A DNA stretch of 64,000 bases from Tolypeutes matacus (GCA_026826555.1 JAKSZT010054307.1:936140-1000139); one strand, 5' to 3'; shown: positions 22,946 through 35,929, numbered from the stretch's first letter. Made by a program: numbers and translations. The notes: a model not told the origin generated them from the sequence alone.

Positions 22946-24800
22946 AGTGAGACACTGGGGAATAAGAGAGGGAAGGTGCCACGGTATAGACTGGACACCA
23001 GATATTACAGTGATGAAGGGCAAAAGGTCAAAAAAAATTTTTTTTTATTTTTCATTTTTAAAATATCCCAATATTTTAATTTTATTTTATTTTCAGTTTT
23101 TTTAAATTTTTATGTATTTTATCTCTTACATTTAAACTTATAATTATTATTTCATTTTCCTATTAATTGTATTTAGCTATTGTAATGGTTTCATCTTTGA
23201 AGAAGCTTTGGATCACAGAAGGGTTACAACTGGGGTGGGGGAGGATCGTTGGTGTGAGGTGTCAGGGATGGGGGATGCATGATACGAAGTTCACCTGAGC
23301 CTAATTATAAGGTATAAAAATATTCAGATGTTCACGGGGCATTGTCACAGTGGGTGGAGAATCACACAATAAATGAGAGAATACTGAATTCCCATCCTGG
23401 AGAGCTCTGCCACGTTCTCTAAGGAAGCAACAACAGTCCCCAAAGTGCAGGGGCAGTGACTGAAGAAGGAGAATGATCCACTGATAGGCCCTTGATATTG
23501 ATGACTAGGCTTATGAGTCTTTACCCTTGAAATTGAAACTTAACCTATTGTTATGGGGTGCCTAAGGGTTGCCTCCTGAGAGCTTCCTTGTTGCTCAAAT
23601 GTGGCCTCTCTCTAAGCCAAACTCAGCATATGAATGCATTACCTTCCTCTGGTGCAGGACATGACTCCTGGGGATGAGCCTCTCTGGCACCAATGGATTG
23701 CTACCAAGTACCAACTGACAATGTGACTGGAATAAGACCTTGAATAAAATGGGGAAAAGGTAAAGACAAATGATTTTATATGGCTAAGAGACTTCAAAAT
23801 GTGTCAAGAGGTCATCCCAGAGGTGACACGCACATCTCAGTAGGATCTCATAGAATTCCAAAGTAGATATCACCCCAAATAGTGGGGCTCCTAAGGACTC
23901 TGGAGACACCCAGGTCCTATGTCAGGGCAGATAGCTCTGGAGTTTGGTGCCTTGCCAGTGGGCCCTACTTTGGAGTTTGTGCTCCTGAGAGTGACAGTTG
24001 GACTCAACTATGTCTTCCCTGCACATGGCTCATCTGTCCCTTCTATTCAAAACTGTACTTGGTGCTGGAGTTTGTAGGTGTATGTCCAGAGACTTGAGTC
24101 TTTAAGCTGTCCATGTGCCAGCTGGGCTTGGAACCTCAGTGGAGCAGCAACTTCTACTCTACAGCTCATTGGACTCACCCGGGACACCTGGTGGGGAGAT
24201 GATGATGGATAACAGCCATCCCAGGGAATGGAGAGAGTCTGCAGCTGCAGGCAGGATAATCCCATCCATCTTCCCCATGGGATATAAGCCCCCTCTCAAT
24301 TGGAGGTGGAGTGGACATCACCATCCCAGACTCCTCAGGATGGAGGGAAGAACTATGGACTAGAGTGGACTTACTTGTATTCTACTATAGACATATTGTG
24401 ATTCAAGCAATGGAAGAAATTACAACATTGATGTGAAGCCAGTAGTCACTGGAGGCTCTGGGGGCAGGGAGAGGAGAAGGAAAGGCAGTTATAATACAGG
24501 GTTTTTTTCAGAACTTGGGAATGGTCCTGAGTGACATTGCAATGACAGTTATAGGCCATTTTATATCATCATATAACATGTAGAACTGTGTGGGAGAGAG
24601 TGTGGTCTACAATGTGAACTATGGTCCATGCTTAATGGCAAAGCCCCAGGATGTGTCTGTCTATTACAGGTGATGTGCCACACTAATGAAGATGTTTATG
24701 TGGGAGCATGTGGGAGGAGTGGGAGGTGGTGCATATGGGAATCCCTATATTTTTTGTGTAACATTTATGTAATCTAAGTATCTTTTAAAAAAACCAAAAC
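22946..24800 (+). other. L1 3' UTR, second module with ORF1-like start
   Basis: It opens with 'gagacactggggaat', matching L1 ORF1 near 17261. A T-rich tract (23030-23160) follows, then 1.6 kb related in part to the first module: 'cagtgggtggagaatcaca' at about 23353 pairs with 'cagtgggtggagaccca'. It ends in an A-rich tail. Related copies lie at 28035-29330 (minus), 51500-53780 (minus) and 57605-59795 (plus). Confidence 0.7.
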
Positions 24801-24809
24801 TAAAATTAA

Positions 24810-25240
24810 AAAATAATTGGTAACAATCTGAATATCCAAATTGCAGTTAATCCATAAATGTGATATTGCTCAGCAATAAAAGGAACTAATTACTAAAACA
24901 AACTACATAACTGAATCTCATCAACATGATGAATCAAAGAAGTCAAACACAAAAAGATACATATACAATGATTCCATTCATATGAAACCTTGCAAAGTAC
25001 AAATCTATTCTATACTGAGAGATTATATATCAGAGGTTGCCATACTTGTTAGGGAATTGGCTGAAAAAGTACAAAAGAACTTTCTGCAGTGAAGGAAATG
25101 TTCTTGATTGTGGTGGTAGTTGCAAACTCATCAGAATGTTTACTTAAAAGTGGTGCATTTGGTTATATTATATTTATTGTATTGTGTCATATCATATTGG
25201 ATTGTATTATACCTCATTAAAGTTGATTTTAGAAAACATT
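24810..25240 (+). repeat. Old L1, right piece (3' end)
   Basis: Continues the L1 cut at 14790: 'tctgaatatccaaattgcagttaatcc' corresponds to the usual L1 'aacccaaatgtccatcaac' block, followed by a '...ttccattcatatgaaac...' stretch and an end near 'attaaagttgatttt'. Confidence 0.7.
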
Positions 25241-25559
25241 TTCACTTGATCATGAATGAGGTTTTATCCCTGCAAATCTATCACTCCTAGACCTACCATT
25301 TTTAGGTAGGTTCATTATAATGTAAGAAACAAGGTAGCTGGCTGGGAAATGGGAAATCTGAAACTTGATATGGAATCTGTGAATGTCAAAACATGTGTAT
25401 TGGGCAAATCAGTTTTCTTTGTGTCTCTATGACCTCAAATGCAAAATGAGAGGCTTGAACTAGATGGTCTTTGAGTTCTAATATACTACTAATATGTCAC
25501 TTCCCTGATCTGGTAAAGACACCTCTGCTGGACTGTTACAGTCCAGTCCTATCAGATCA
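25241..25559. other. Unassigned DNA
   Basis: About 320 bp with no gene and no repeat that I can name. Confidence 0.45.
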
Positions 25560-25870
25560 TTTGGTTTAGCTTGCTAAAAACTGCTGAAAACAATATACCA
25601 TAAATGAGTTAGCTTTTACAATGGGGATTTATTGGATTGCAAGTTTGCAGTTCTGAGACTGAGAAAAGTGTCCAAATCATGGTATCAGGCAATGCTCTCT
25701 CCCCCCAAAGACTGGCTGCAGGCGATCCTGGACTTCTCTGACACATAGGAAAGCACATGTTAGCATCTGCCGATCTCTGCCCTTTCCTCTGGGCTCTGTC
25801 CTCTCCTCCCTCCTGTCCATCTAGAGTCCAAATATCTGTTGTCTATAAGCACAAGCACATTCCCACCCCT
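25560..25870 (-). repeat. LTR fragment of the MaLR-like family
   Basis: Blocks 'ataccataaatgag', 'ggggatttattggatt', 'gtccaaatcatgg' and 'gactggctgcaggcgatcctgg' match the family at 567-738, but the minus-strand 5' part is missing. Confidence 0.6.
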
Positions 25871-26824
25871 TTCAATACATTCTGGTATATAGCTCCTAAA
25901 TGAAATAATATACTCATTCTTTGCAAAAAGGAGGACTCTAATTCTATCGAATTAGAATAAATCTTTATTAATTTTTAAAATTGTCTTTTAGAGTTGTTTC
26001 AAAACTCAGCTTCTTTCCTAGCATCTCCAGAAGATCCCCTCAGACCACAAGGAACCCGGTTCCTAAATTCTCTCTTTTTTAGGAAAGCCTACACCATGGT
26101 GTGCTGAAGCCAGCTTGCACCAGCTCACCAGAGCAGATCATGCATGTCTCTTTCCAGGCCCAGCCTCAGTAATATGATGCTGGTAGACTGAAATCTACTA
26201 GAGTAGAATATTTTCATCTCAGAAATAAGCAAACACTACAAATCAGGGCTTTATTCCCCTGGAGAGCCGATTGTTAAACATTTACCAGCATACCCCTGCC
26301 TCCATCATTTACCACACACTGTAGTTGAGTTCCATGCTCTGGTGCATTGCTGTCGTTTGTCTCCTGTGTGTCAGACTTATTAACAAACTGGATGGTAAAC
26401 TCTTTGAAAAAAGGCACCGGTACTTCTATATCTTCTGAATCCTTCACACAACTCACTCAGAGAAGTACTCACTAAGTACTTAGGGGATTGTTTGAAGGGT
26501 ATGAAGAATCTAAATTCCCATTGCAATGGAATTTGAAGCTCAGTTTGCCAAGAGGACAGAGCTAGCTACCCATGGAAAGAGTGAGACTCAAATGATGAAG
26601 GATGCGTAGGTGTAGCATCCTGGAGTAAATGCAGCATTTGTCTTCTCAATCCTTCTTCACATCATTCAGAGGAAATCAGATGACAGTGGGAGATGAGAGC
26701 AGCTATAGAAGAGAAAATTTTGTTTGTTGTCCAGATGAAGGGACCAGACACAGAGTTAGCAAACTACCCTTATTGACCAACATCACCACAACTCTTAAGT
26801 CTTCTCTTTTTTTATTTTTATTAT
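25871..26824. other. Unassigned DNA
   Basis: No gene and no repeat that I can name. The short open frames present lack any recognisable domain. Confidence 0.45.
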
Positions 26825-27045
26825 ATAGATGTAAAGATATTATCTCTGGAATCAGGTTGTCTGGATAAATTCCCAGCCCACCACATTACTAACCATGAAG
26901 TTTTAATCTCGCCGATTCGTCATTCTTCACATATGTAACTTCATATTCACAATAGCACTGACCTCATAAGAATGTTGTGAGGATTAAATGAGATAATCCA
27001 TTCAAATCAATTAGCACAGGGCGAATTCTCAATAATTGGTACATC
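26825..27045 (+). repeat. MIR (ancient tRNA-derived SINE)
   Basis: The right half is clear: 'gttgtgaggattaaatgagataat' followed by 'agcacag' and 'ctcaataattgg' corresponds to the MIR core and 3' region. The left half ('ctggaatcaggttgtctgga') fits the MIR 5' part. Confidence 0.7.
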
Positions 27046-28034
27046 TTAAATTATCCTTGCTATAGCTCTCAGATAAGTCATCTGAGAATTTTTAAAAAGT
27101 CAACAAGAACAAAGGAAAAAAATAATGCAAAATAACAAAAGACAAAAGAGAGAGAGAAAGATTTTTGCAGATTATTTATCCCCCTGGGAAAATAAGAAAA
27201 CTGAAACAGACTAATAAAACAAAAAATTAATGCAGTAACTGTATTATTCATGAAGATTATATACTGAATAGAAGAAAAGAAAAATTTAAAGATGCATTGT
27301 AAGGAAAGAAACTACCACAGAATTTATTGATACATATAAGAAATCATATCTTGTTCTTTCAACCTGTGCATAGAAAGTGAACCTGTGAGGGAAAGGGAAA
27401 GCATTTAAAATCCACAGAATAGGTCAATCTCCTGAAAATTGGTATTACATGTAAATAAATGACTCTTGTAGAAAACAAACAAAAACACATGACCTCTTCT
27501 CCAGAGACTTTGAAACAAACAAATTCTAAGATGCCGAAGATGGAAAAAATTACCCCTTTAAAAATCTGTGATTACTATAGCTACTGAAAAAGACAGAGGA
27601 AGACAAACATTGATCACAGGATAAACATAGAAAAGAATCTACAAGCTGTGCATTTAGGACTTGAGCCTAAAGGGCATTTCTGTGCTGCTTCTCATTCCAG
27701 AACTCCAATCCTAGCTCAGTATGGCCACAGGAGCAGGCAGGATTAGAGCCTTCTCAAACTAAGAAGGATATTCAGAAATCCTCAACACCTCTCAAATCTG
27801 GTCTGATAATATCTACAAAACAAACAAACAAAAAACCTGGTGTTTCTTCAAGGATATATATATATATATATATTCTAACCATCACATTTCTCCAGATAGG
27901 ACTATATCTTAGAGGAAGAGTGACACATGACCTGTCACCTGTACTCTGCTCCTACCTCTCTTACCCTGGCTCTGGCAGCTTTGCTTAAAGGAGGAGAAAA
28001 GGAACTCCTGTAAACACTTTGCATGACACAATTC
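27046..28034. other. Unassigned DNA with a (TA)n run
   Basis: No gene seen. A (TA)n microsatellite lies at about 27853-27873. Confidence 0.5.
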
Positions 28035-29330
28035 TGAATAATGTACAATGGCCTGTCTCCATTGCTGCAACATCATGCAGAACAACTCCAATGTTCCAAA
28101 AATGCCCCATGGTATACCCATTCCCCACCCCCCACCTCAGAACCCCTGGTGACCACTATCTTTATATCAAAGTTACAAGTTCTTCCATTAATAGAATAAT
28201 ATTAAGTCTACTTTGGTCCATGGTTGCATTTCTGCCTTGTTTGTTCACTCCACAATCTTGAGGATTTTAGGGATGTTGATGTCCGTTCTGCTTCTGATTG
28301 AGAGGGGGCTTAGATCCCATGGGGCAAGTGGATGGAGCTGTCTTACTTGCAGTTGTAGATACTCTCTGTTTTTTGAGATGGACATTGTCCATCATCATCA
28401 TTTTGTTAGTTGTCCTGGGCAAGTCCGATGAACTGGAGAGTAGGTGTCAGCTGCAACTCTACTGAGATTCAGGGCTCAACCAGCATATGAACAGATGGAA
28501 GATTTAAGTCTCTGGGACATATATTTAATGAGTACAGTGATAATTATAGGCTCAAATAAAAGGGGCAGAAGAACCATGTGTAGGGAAATTATAAATGAGT
28601 CTAACTGTTACATTGGGGAAATAGGTTAACATATATTCCAAGGTAAGGCCCATCAATAAGGTGCTAATTTATTGGGGTTGTCTGCCTTGCTGATAGTGTC
28701 CAGATGTTTTTAGAACCCTCAGGAACACCCCTGCTTGAGGCACTATTTACTATGGTAGTTACTGAGATCTGCCTGAGACATGCATAAGCATAACCTCTGG
28801 AATGACTTCCTGACTCATTTTGAAATCTCTTAGCCATGAAAACTGTGTTGAATTTAAATTTCTCCCTTTTGGTCAAGGTCTTTTTCCAAATCCATTGCTA
28901 GTTGATGCTTGGTAATAATCCCTTGGTGCCAGGGAGGCTCGGCCCTGGGAGTCATGTCATGTCCCACCCTGGGGGAGGGGGGGAGTGAGACCGGGGAGGC
29001 AATGAGCTTTTACATGCTGAGTTTAGCTTAGAGAGGCCACATTTGAGTAACAAGGAGATTTTTAGGAGGTCACTCTTAGGCTATATATATTACTAGGCTA
29101 AGTTTCAATTTTATAAGAATAAGGTTCATAAGTACAAGTATTAATATCAAGGCCCTGGTGTATTGGTCTGTCCTCTTTCACTAGGCACTGCCTCTGTACT
29201 CTAGAGATTCTTGCCACTCTATTAGAGAATGTAGCAGGACTCCCCAAGATGGGAATTTAATATTTTGTTGGTTATTGTGTGGGTCTTCACCCACTAAGAT
29301 AACAACCTCTGACAAGACATCTTGTGGCAA
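28035..29330 (-). mobile_element. L1 3'-UTR fragment (second-module type), truncated at both ends
   Basis: The reverse complement matches 23350-24500 and 58330-59500 in order: 'gtgggtgaagacccacaca' near 29285, 'aatgtggcctctct' near 29035, 'ggcaatgagc' region, and 'ggggcttagatcccat' near 28308. The terminal ~250 bp and the tail seen in the other copies are missing. Confidence 0.7.
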
Positions 29331-29574
29331 GAGGTGAATTAGACACGGCCTTCACCTTACCTCAGCTTCTTCCACCTCATGAAGCACATTACTTTCCAAG
29401 AAGGCTAATCTCTCCATAGTTACTGATCACTCTAATATGCATATCATTTAGAAACTCTGAAAATATTCATCCCCAGGTTTTTCCATGACCCAAATAATTT
29501 CTCTTACTTTCTCCATGACCACAGCTCATCTGTCTTCCCAGGCAAGACCAAGTGCCACTTTTTCTCTCCAATCT

Positions 29575-30045
29575 TTAATTTTTTTAAAAAATTTTTTCTC
29601 AAACTTACAGGAAAGTTGAAAGTACAGTACAAAGAATTTTTTTCTTAAACTATTAGAGATTAAGTTGCTGACCTGGACCTCATCACTGAATACTTTGTAT
29701 ATTTCCTACAAAGAAGGACATTCTCCTATACAACCACAATGCAACCAATGGAAATCAGAAAGTTACCATTGTTTATTACTACGATCTAACCCTGAGATCC
29801 CATTCAATGTTTTGCCAACTGTTCCAATCCTCTATTAAAAAAAAAAAAAAAAAATTACAGTTCAGAATCAAGCTTTTATTGTCATGGTTTGTTAGATTCC
29901 TACAACCTAGAACAGTTTCTCAGTCTTTTCTTGTCTTTCATGACCTGAGCACTTAAAGATGAAGGTCACTTATTTTGTTGAATGTACCTAAATTTTGGTT
30001 TGTCTTAAGTTTTCTTGTGATTAAATTCAGGTTATAGATCTTTGA
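29575..30045 (+). repeat. Ancient interspersed repeat, perhaps an old L1 3' UTR
   Basis: 'acattctcctatacaaccac', 'cagtttctcagtcttttcttgtctttcatgacc' and 'gttgaatgtacctaaattttggtttgtct' are a string known from a common old mammalian repeat. I recall it as an L1 3' end but cannot confirm the name. An A run interrupts it at 29839-29857. It replaces the 5' part of the pentraxin pseudogene that follows. Confidence 0.45.
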
Positions 30046-30049
30046 CAGG

Positions 30050-30482
30050 AATAGCAAAGAAGCCTAGATTGGAGAATACAATTTTTATCATTGGGAGTGA
30101 CAGGATTTTCTCCAAGGTCTACAAAGAGTTCCCTGCCCCACTGCAGGTCTCTGCCATCTGGGAGTCCTCCTCAGGCATTGCCAAACTCTGGATCAATGGG
30201 AAGACTTTGGTGAGGAAGGGCCTGTGGGGAGGATACTCTGTGAGAGCGCACCCCAAAATTGTCCTGGGGCAGGATCAAGATTCCTAAGGGGGTGGTTTTG
30301 ATAATAGCCAGTCCTTTAAGAAAAGATTGAGGATTTGTACATGTGGGACTTTTTGCTGTCCCTTAAAAAAGATCAAGTTTTTGTAACAGGGTATCTATAT
30401 AAAAATCAGTACCTTGGTCTGGAGGGTATTGAACTATGAAAGGCAGGGTTACGTGGTCATGAAGCCCCAGAAATGGAGTTGA
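30050..30482 (+). pseudogene. APCS: Pentraxin pseudogene, APCS-like, copy 1 (5'-truncated)
   Basis: Pentraxins are secreted, calcium-binding pattern-recognition proteins that assemble as pentamers. Only the C-terminal half of exon 2 remains. 30042-30284 encodes EFPAPLQVSAIWESSSGIAK, WINGKTLVRKGL and KIVLGQDQDS, a clear match to serum amyloid P (nearer to it than to CRP). A TAA at 30285-30287 replaces the next tyrosine codon. After a frameshift the frame continues with EDLYMWDFLLS, and finally LNYERQGYVVMKP before TGA at 30480-30482. No exon 1 or N-terminal half is found upstream, where a repeat now lies. Not functional. Confidence 0.88.
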
Positions 30483-30580
30483 ATATCTGCTCCAAAATGA
30501 TGATATTACTGGGAATTATACATAGTGCCCTGTGGCTCTGTTTTCTTTGAATTTCCTATCTACTGAACAGCTTAATTTAC

Positions 30581-30586
30581 AATAAA
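30581..30586 (+). terminator. Relic polyadenylation signal of pentraxin copy 1
   Basis: AATAAA about 100 bp after the stop. Copy 2 has a matching AATAAA about 130 bp after its stop, in similar sequence. Confidence 0.6.
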
Positions 30587-30599
30587 AGTACGTTGCTTC

Positions 30600-33365
30600 C
30601 TAGCACTTGTTCAGTGTTTCTCATGGCCCAAAATGCCTCTCATTTGGGGTCATATTTTTTTCAAAAAAAAATTTAAGCATTTAACACTTGATTAGTAGAA
30701 GAAGCTTTTAGGATTTCCACTTATGGAGTTTATTCTTATTTTACTCACAATTATTTAATTGTGTGAAATTTAATTGAAGGTCTGTCAAATTGGATTTCCA
30801 GCTCAAAGTTAATAGAAACAGAAAATTAGAACAAATCTTGGGCAGCTCTACTGATTAAGAGCCATTGTTCCTTGTTCCTGTGTGGTACATCCCCAGATCA
30901 GTTCTAATAAAATGCAAATCCAGAAACTAGGGGACGGGGGCAACCCGGGGCCACATAGTCCAAGGCAAATCATCTTCATATCCAGTAGCCTCAGGGACAC
31001 TGTTATAATAATTGATAATCATAACAATGTCCAAAGGTTATCAGGAAAATATTCATGCCACCTTTGCTTAAAACTCTGAAAGATTCCCAGGACTTACAAG
31101 ATAGAAATCATATGTATTGTCATAGACTACAGGGCCCTCCAGGATTTTACTAACTCTTTGAAGACTCTGTATATTAAATGTTTGGCCTAGTGGCTGGCAT
31201 GTAACAAATGATATCTACAATCATTATTATTTATATAATTTAATTTATATTATTGATGATGATGATGATTGTTGTTGTTTTTATGTAAAGCACATGGAAA
31301 ACTGTCCCATTCTTAGTTAATGCCTAATGAGAGTGGATTTCAAAAAAGGGATCCTTTTCACTCCTTTACCAGACAACAAAAGGAAAAGGAAAATGATGGT
31401 GGACTTAGGAGGGAGTCCTGGCTAAATATGGCACATACAGGGACCTTGGTGCTCAGTTTGCAGAGAACAGAGTCAATAAAGATCAGAAAAATATCACTCA
31501 GGATGAAGGCAGGGTTTTAACCAAATAAACAGTTGAACTCAACTAAAGAGGCCACTTAAAAGAGCAGATGAAAGTCATAGACACCAGGCACAATGCAATG
31601 TAATGAAAACAGGAATTCCAGAAACAGATAATCAAGTTAGATAGTTTCCATTTGAACCTGCAAAGATTCCCTGAAGTGCTGAGGAAGAGCTCCACGGGTT
31701 TCTTACAGGTCTTATCAGCTTCTCACCAAGTGGTAAGAGAACAGATTAAGTGGGCAAAGACAGGCAGGGTTCTGTTGATATGGGAAATTTTCAGCTTCCC
31801 TTTGCCATCTCGTCACGTAACCACATATTTGCTGTTTATGATGTACCTTTCCATAATTATATATTCTGAATACTAGAGCGAAGAACAGACATATATCCTT
31901 ACCTATTCTATTTAATGAATATAATGAGGATAATTTTTTTCAAACATTAAATTCATGTATTTTACAGTCTCTTTTAAAACATCTCTCCTGAGTATATGTT
32001 TGGTGGATATGTAGTGTACAAAAATAAAATTAATTTTTAAAATCTCCCTGTGCAGGTTTCCACCTCAAACTAAACTCTGTGCTATATTGCTTTAGAACAG
32101 GAGAGGCCATGTATACTTTAATAAGACAAAAAAAAAGTTTTTTTGGTGGGCTAACCAAAGGTTTCTTCTCACAATACTGTAGTAGATAATACTGGTGCTC
32201 ATCAGTATCTATACTCCTCTCCTTCTTGGCATGTACAAAATCATACTCCCAAACCACCCCTCACTTGCCTGCCCCCACAGTATGCCAAGGTCTTGTTACT
32301 AGTCCATTGACTGTGAGAAGTGTCATGTGTCCTTGCTGAAGTTTTTAAGAGTGGGTATAAGATCTCTACATGGTCTCTTCCCTTTTCCTAGTGATCAATA
32401 AGTACACGTGATCTATTCTGGTACAACTAAGTGGTGGTGGCACCTCCATTAGCCTTGATCCTCAACTGATGGAGCATAGCAAATCCTCTCAATAGCTTGC
32501 AGGGGACGTGCACCATGTTATATGGAACCACTGAGATTCCAGCATTAATTTATTACTGAAGACTAATCTTTCCTAATCTAAAATACAGACTGAATGCTGG
32601 ATGAGGGAAGAAGGAGGGTATGAATTGGGGGGAAATTTGTCCCTTTGTCCACAAAGGGCTGTGTAAAGAGGAAGGCAGACTGAAGAGAAAGGAGGGATAC
32701 AGTTAGATAGATGTGTGTGTCCTGATCACTCCAATCTGGACTGCCTGCATCAACCTAGGAAATGTCACATCAAAGTGAATTTCGTGGTTCAACATAATTA
32801 GGGAGAAGGACCTAGAATTTTAGCTTAACTTATGATCTCTTTTTCCAAACGAAGAAGAGGAGTATCAGAATTTTCCTTAGACCCTGATAGAAGTTCAGAA
32901 AGCATGTGGGATGGAAATCAGTAAGGCTGCCTTGGGGCCCACTTGGGTGACAGAATTAGGACATCAAGACGAACCGAAGACCCTTCACTTGCATTCCCTA
33001 TTCTACAACCTGCTGCTATCCCTGGGAAGTGAAGAAACAGAGATACTGGCCAGTTATTCCAAAGACTGTCATTCTTTTTAAGAGATGACCTAAATTAGCA
33101 ATGCGGAGTAAGTTGTAAACTGAATAGAACATTTCTCCCCTGCTACCTCCTGGGTAGTGGCTCATGATGAATACCAGAGAGTTACAGTGTGGGTAAAATA
33201 CTCAGTCACACTACACAGATATTTCCATTGGAAACTTGAGGAAATGAGTGTTGACAAGGATGTTTCATAAAGGTAAAGACTGTATTCATTTTACAACCCT
33301 CTCTGCTATGGAACATAGAAACAGTCATAGGCCTAGGCCTTAAAATGTTGATGTCATATACTCAT
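30600..33365. other. Intergenic part of duplication unit A
   Basis: No gene found. A short (GAT)n/(GTT)n run lies at about 31252-31282. Confidence 0.5.
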
Positions 33366-33490
33366 TCTATTCATTCATTTATTTATTTAATCAGTTGGTA
33401 TTATTTCACATCTACTATGTGCCAGACCTTATGCTAGGCATAGGAGATACAAAGTCAACAGAATCCTTGCCCAGGGCATTTTATAACAGA
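33366..33490 (-). repeat. L2 3' end, shared by both duplication units
   Basis: 'ttcattcatttatttattta...tctactatgtgccagacctta...gcataggagatac' is the reverse complement of the L2 3' terminus. The pair is at 60118-60235. Confidence 0.65.
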
Positions 33491-34316
33491 AACAAATTCC
33501 TCTAAATCAATAATTAACTAATGTACTAAGCAATGACTACTGAAATTTGACTTTTCCTCAACCTCCAGTTAATGCTATGCCTTTTCTCTTAACCTCACCT
33601 TCTGGAGCAGAGGTAAACCTTCTTTTTCAGAAGTTTTAATTCCCATTGCTCCAGGGCATGTCATAAATCACAAGAGCCATAGTCTTTCTCAGCAAACCTA
33701 GTAGAATGCTGAGATTAATTGAAATGGGACTTCTAGTGACCTTCCCTGGGTACTTTTTGTAATTGTCAGATACATTAGCAGTGGTAGCAAAGGAGGAAAA
33801 AAATCTCAACTGCTGAAAACACTTGTGTCATTAGAAAAAAAGAAAAGAGGAAGCTGGAAGGCATAAAAGCCCAGAAACACGACTGGACAAAGACATCATG
33901 ATCATTTCTTGACCTAGGATTTCTTGTCCTTTGGCCTATAAAGGCCAAAAGAACAATGGGCATCCTCAGTGTCCTATGATAAATGCCCAGTGGGCAGAGC
34001 AGTCATCACTAACATCAAAGTCCTTTTCTGATCCTGAATCACACTCATGGAGGGGTCTACTCCATATGTGGGAGGCCACCCAACTCCAGGATAAGGTCTT
34101 CCACTGCAGCCCACTAAGGAATTTTCCAATACAAAAGCACATAAAGTAACTGTCTATGTCATGTCACTACATTCCACAATTTACTTAGGTAAATTCAGTG
34201 TAGATCTCTAGCTTAGAGTAAGTAGTGGTACAGTAAAAATTAGCTTCAGATTGCATTCAGATGAAAAGAAGGGAAAGATCTGACCGTGGAGTGCCAATTG
34301 TTATTTCCTTTTAGAG
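33491..34316. other. Unassigned part of duplication unit A
   Basis: No gene found. About 33815-33900 resembles 61045-61135, which supports the duplication. Confidence 0.5.
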
Positions 34317-34898
34317 TGTGTGACTGAAACTTTTAGATGGCCCAAGGTGTCAGGGGAGTCCCAAATACCTTTTAAGTGGCCATCACTCATACCCCACCTA
34401 CCTCTTCCTCCTTCTCTGTGGAAGTCACACACAAACAGCCATCTTCTGGCCTTCAGCTACCCCCTATGTCCTTTTCCAGTGTGTGCCATTCCCCAGACTG
34501 GGGAAGGATTAAGTCTAATGAAAAGGCCCAATCAGACTTTAAACCTAGAAACTGGTAACAAGCAGTCCCAGATGCTAATCAAAGCAGGGGTTCTCAGTGG
34601 CAGGGCCTCCTCACTCTGAGGTAGATAAATTCCATGCTTAAATTCTGTAGATTGGCCTCTCTTCTCCAGCATGAAGCAGGGCAAGCAGAGCTGCCATCTC
34701 TTGACTGCAACCTAGAGCAATTTTTGGCCACCCCAGGAGACTGGCTGTAATAGGACTTCTTCCCCTGCTCTTTTGGATTCTTTGTGCAGTGTAAGCAGCA
34801 AAGAGGTTATTTGCCCTCCTGGACTCTTTATGCTGTGCAAGTAATAAAGAAGTCATTTGCTGAAAATTTCTGTTGTGCCTTGAACCTGTGTTCCCACA
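34317..34898 (+). mobile_element. Probable LTR of an ERV1-like element
   Basis: The right end looks like a retroviral R-U5: a polyadenylation signal 'aataaag' near 34845, then 'tttctgttgtgccttgaacc' and a terminal 'cccaca' at 34898. The motif 'ctttgtgcagtgtaagcagcaaagaggttatttgc' is nearly repeated next to it (about 34780-34860), a 61-bp tandem duplication. I could not find a matching target duplication, so the left end is a guess. Confidence 0.4.
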
Positions 34899-35929
34899 AT
34901 GAACCTTTGTAGCAAATTCCTTGACATAAAGGAATGCCCCAATTCTGACATAGAAAGAAAAACCAGATATAGATCACTTTCAACCAATGACTTGAGAGAT
35001 TTGGGCTATAAATTGGTTATATTTGGGCTTCAGAGTTTTTCATTATCCTGTGCATAGCAATGCATGATTAATGCATTGATTAATAATGAAATTAATACTT
35101 TTTTTTGGTAGTCAAAATGATCCAAATGGCCAAATATCAGCAATTGCATGTGGTTCAACCTAATCGATGCTCACAGTTGAGGCAATACAGTAAATACATC
35201 TGGTAAAATACAACTATAAGAGTAAGGTTTGACTGATTTATTTCAGCTGATATATGCATGAGGTCAGTGGGCTATGTCTTCAGTAGATAAATGTCCTCCA
35301 ATGGAAATGGAATCTGCTGCAGTAATGACTGCCTCCAATGTGGCCTCTTAGGTGCCATCTCCCCATTCCACAAGCTGGACAGACAGAAGAAAAATGTCAT
35401 AAAATGAAAGGAAGGAAAGAAGGAAGGGAGGGAGGGAGGAGAGGAGAGGAGAGTAAGGGAGGGGTAGGTACATAAAAGATGTTATATCCATCTGGAATGC
35501 TTTCAGCTGCCAGTACCTGAACTCCTTCTGGACTAACAGTGACTTAAACTAACAAAGGTTTTTTTTCCCTTTCTCTCATACTAAAAAGTTCAGAAATAGG
35601 TAGTCCATGGTGGTGCTCTTTTAATGTTTCCTTCCAAAACATGCTGACTCTAACCTCACAGGTCACAAAATGGCTTCCGCAACTCTAGCCATCATGTTCC
35701 TGTTCAAGGTAGGAGAAAGGCAGAAGTAGCCCCAGAATTATCTGCCCTTTTTGTCAGAAAAGCAAAAGTTTCTTAGAAGCACCAACCCCTCTCCACACAG
35801 AAACTTACTACAAACAATTGGCCAAAACTGTGTCACCTAATGTGAAAAAGCTGTGTACTTAGTGGCTGGCAAAGCGTGGCAATCAATGCTGAGTTTTCCT
35901 GAAGAACATTCCATTATCTTCATGGGTTT
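34899..35929. other. Unassigned DNA with a GGAA/GGGA-rich tract
   Basis: A purine tract lies at 35407-35463. 35495-35860 looks like an old interspersed repeat that I cannot name. No gene. Confidence 0.45.

Larger units (their letters stand above)
14791..24800 (+). mobile_element. Full-length but dead LINE-1, with long composite 3' UTR
   Basis: The order is a 5' UTR beginning GGGCTGAGAGGCAAGATGG, ORF1 from 17078, ORF2 to 21944, then about 2.85 kb of 3' sequence ending in an A-rich tail. It lies inside an older L1 (13740-14790 and 24810-25240). Candidate target duplications are diverged ('aattagaaaca' before, 'aattggtaaca' after). Both ORFs carry stops and frameshifts. The first 3' module (to about 22945) would alone be a normal L1 end; the second module is discussed separately. 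Confidence 0.88.

Noticed and set aside
22946..24800. An independent retroelement inserted after the L1
   Set aside because: Not fully excluded, but the same junction at 53780 and the missing target duplication favour one composite tail.
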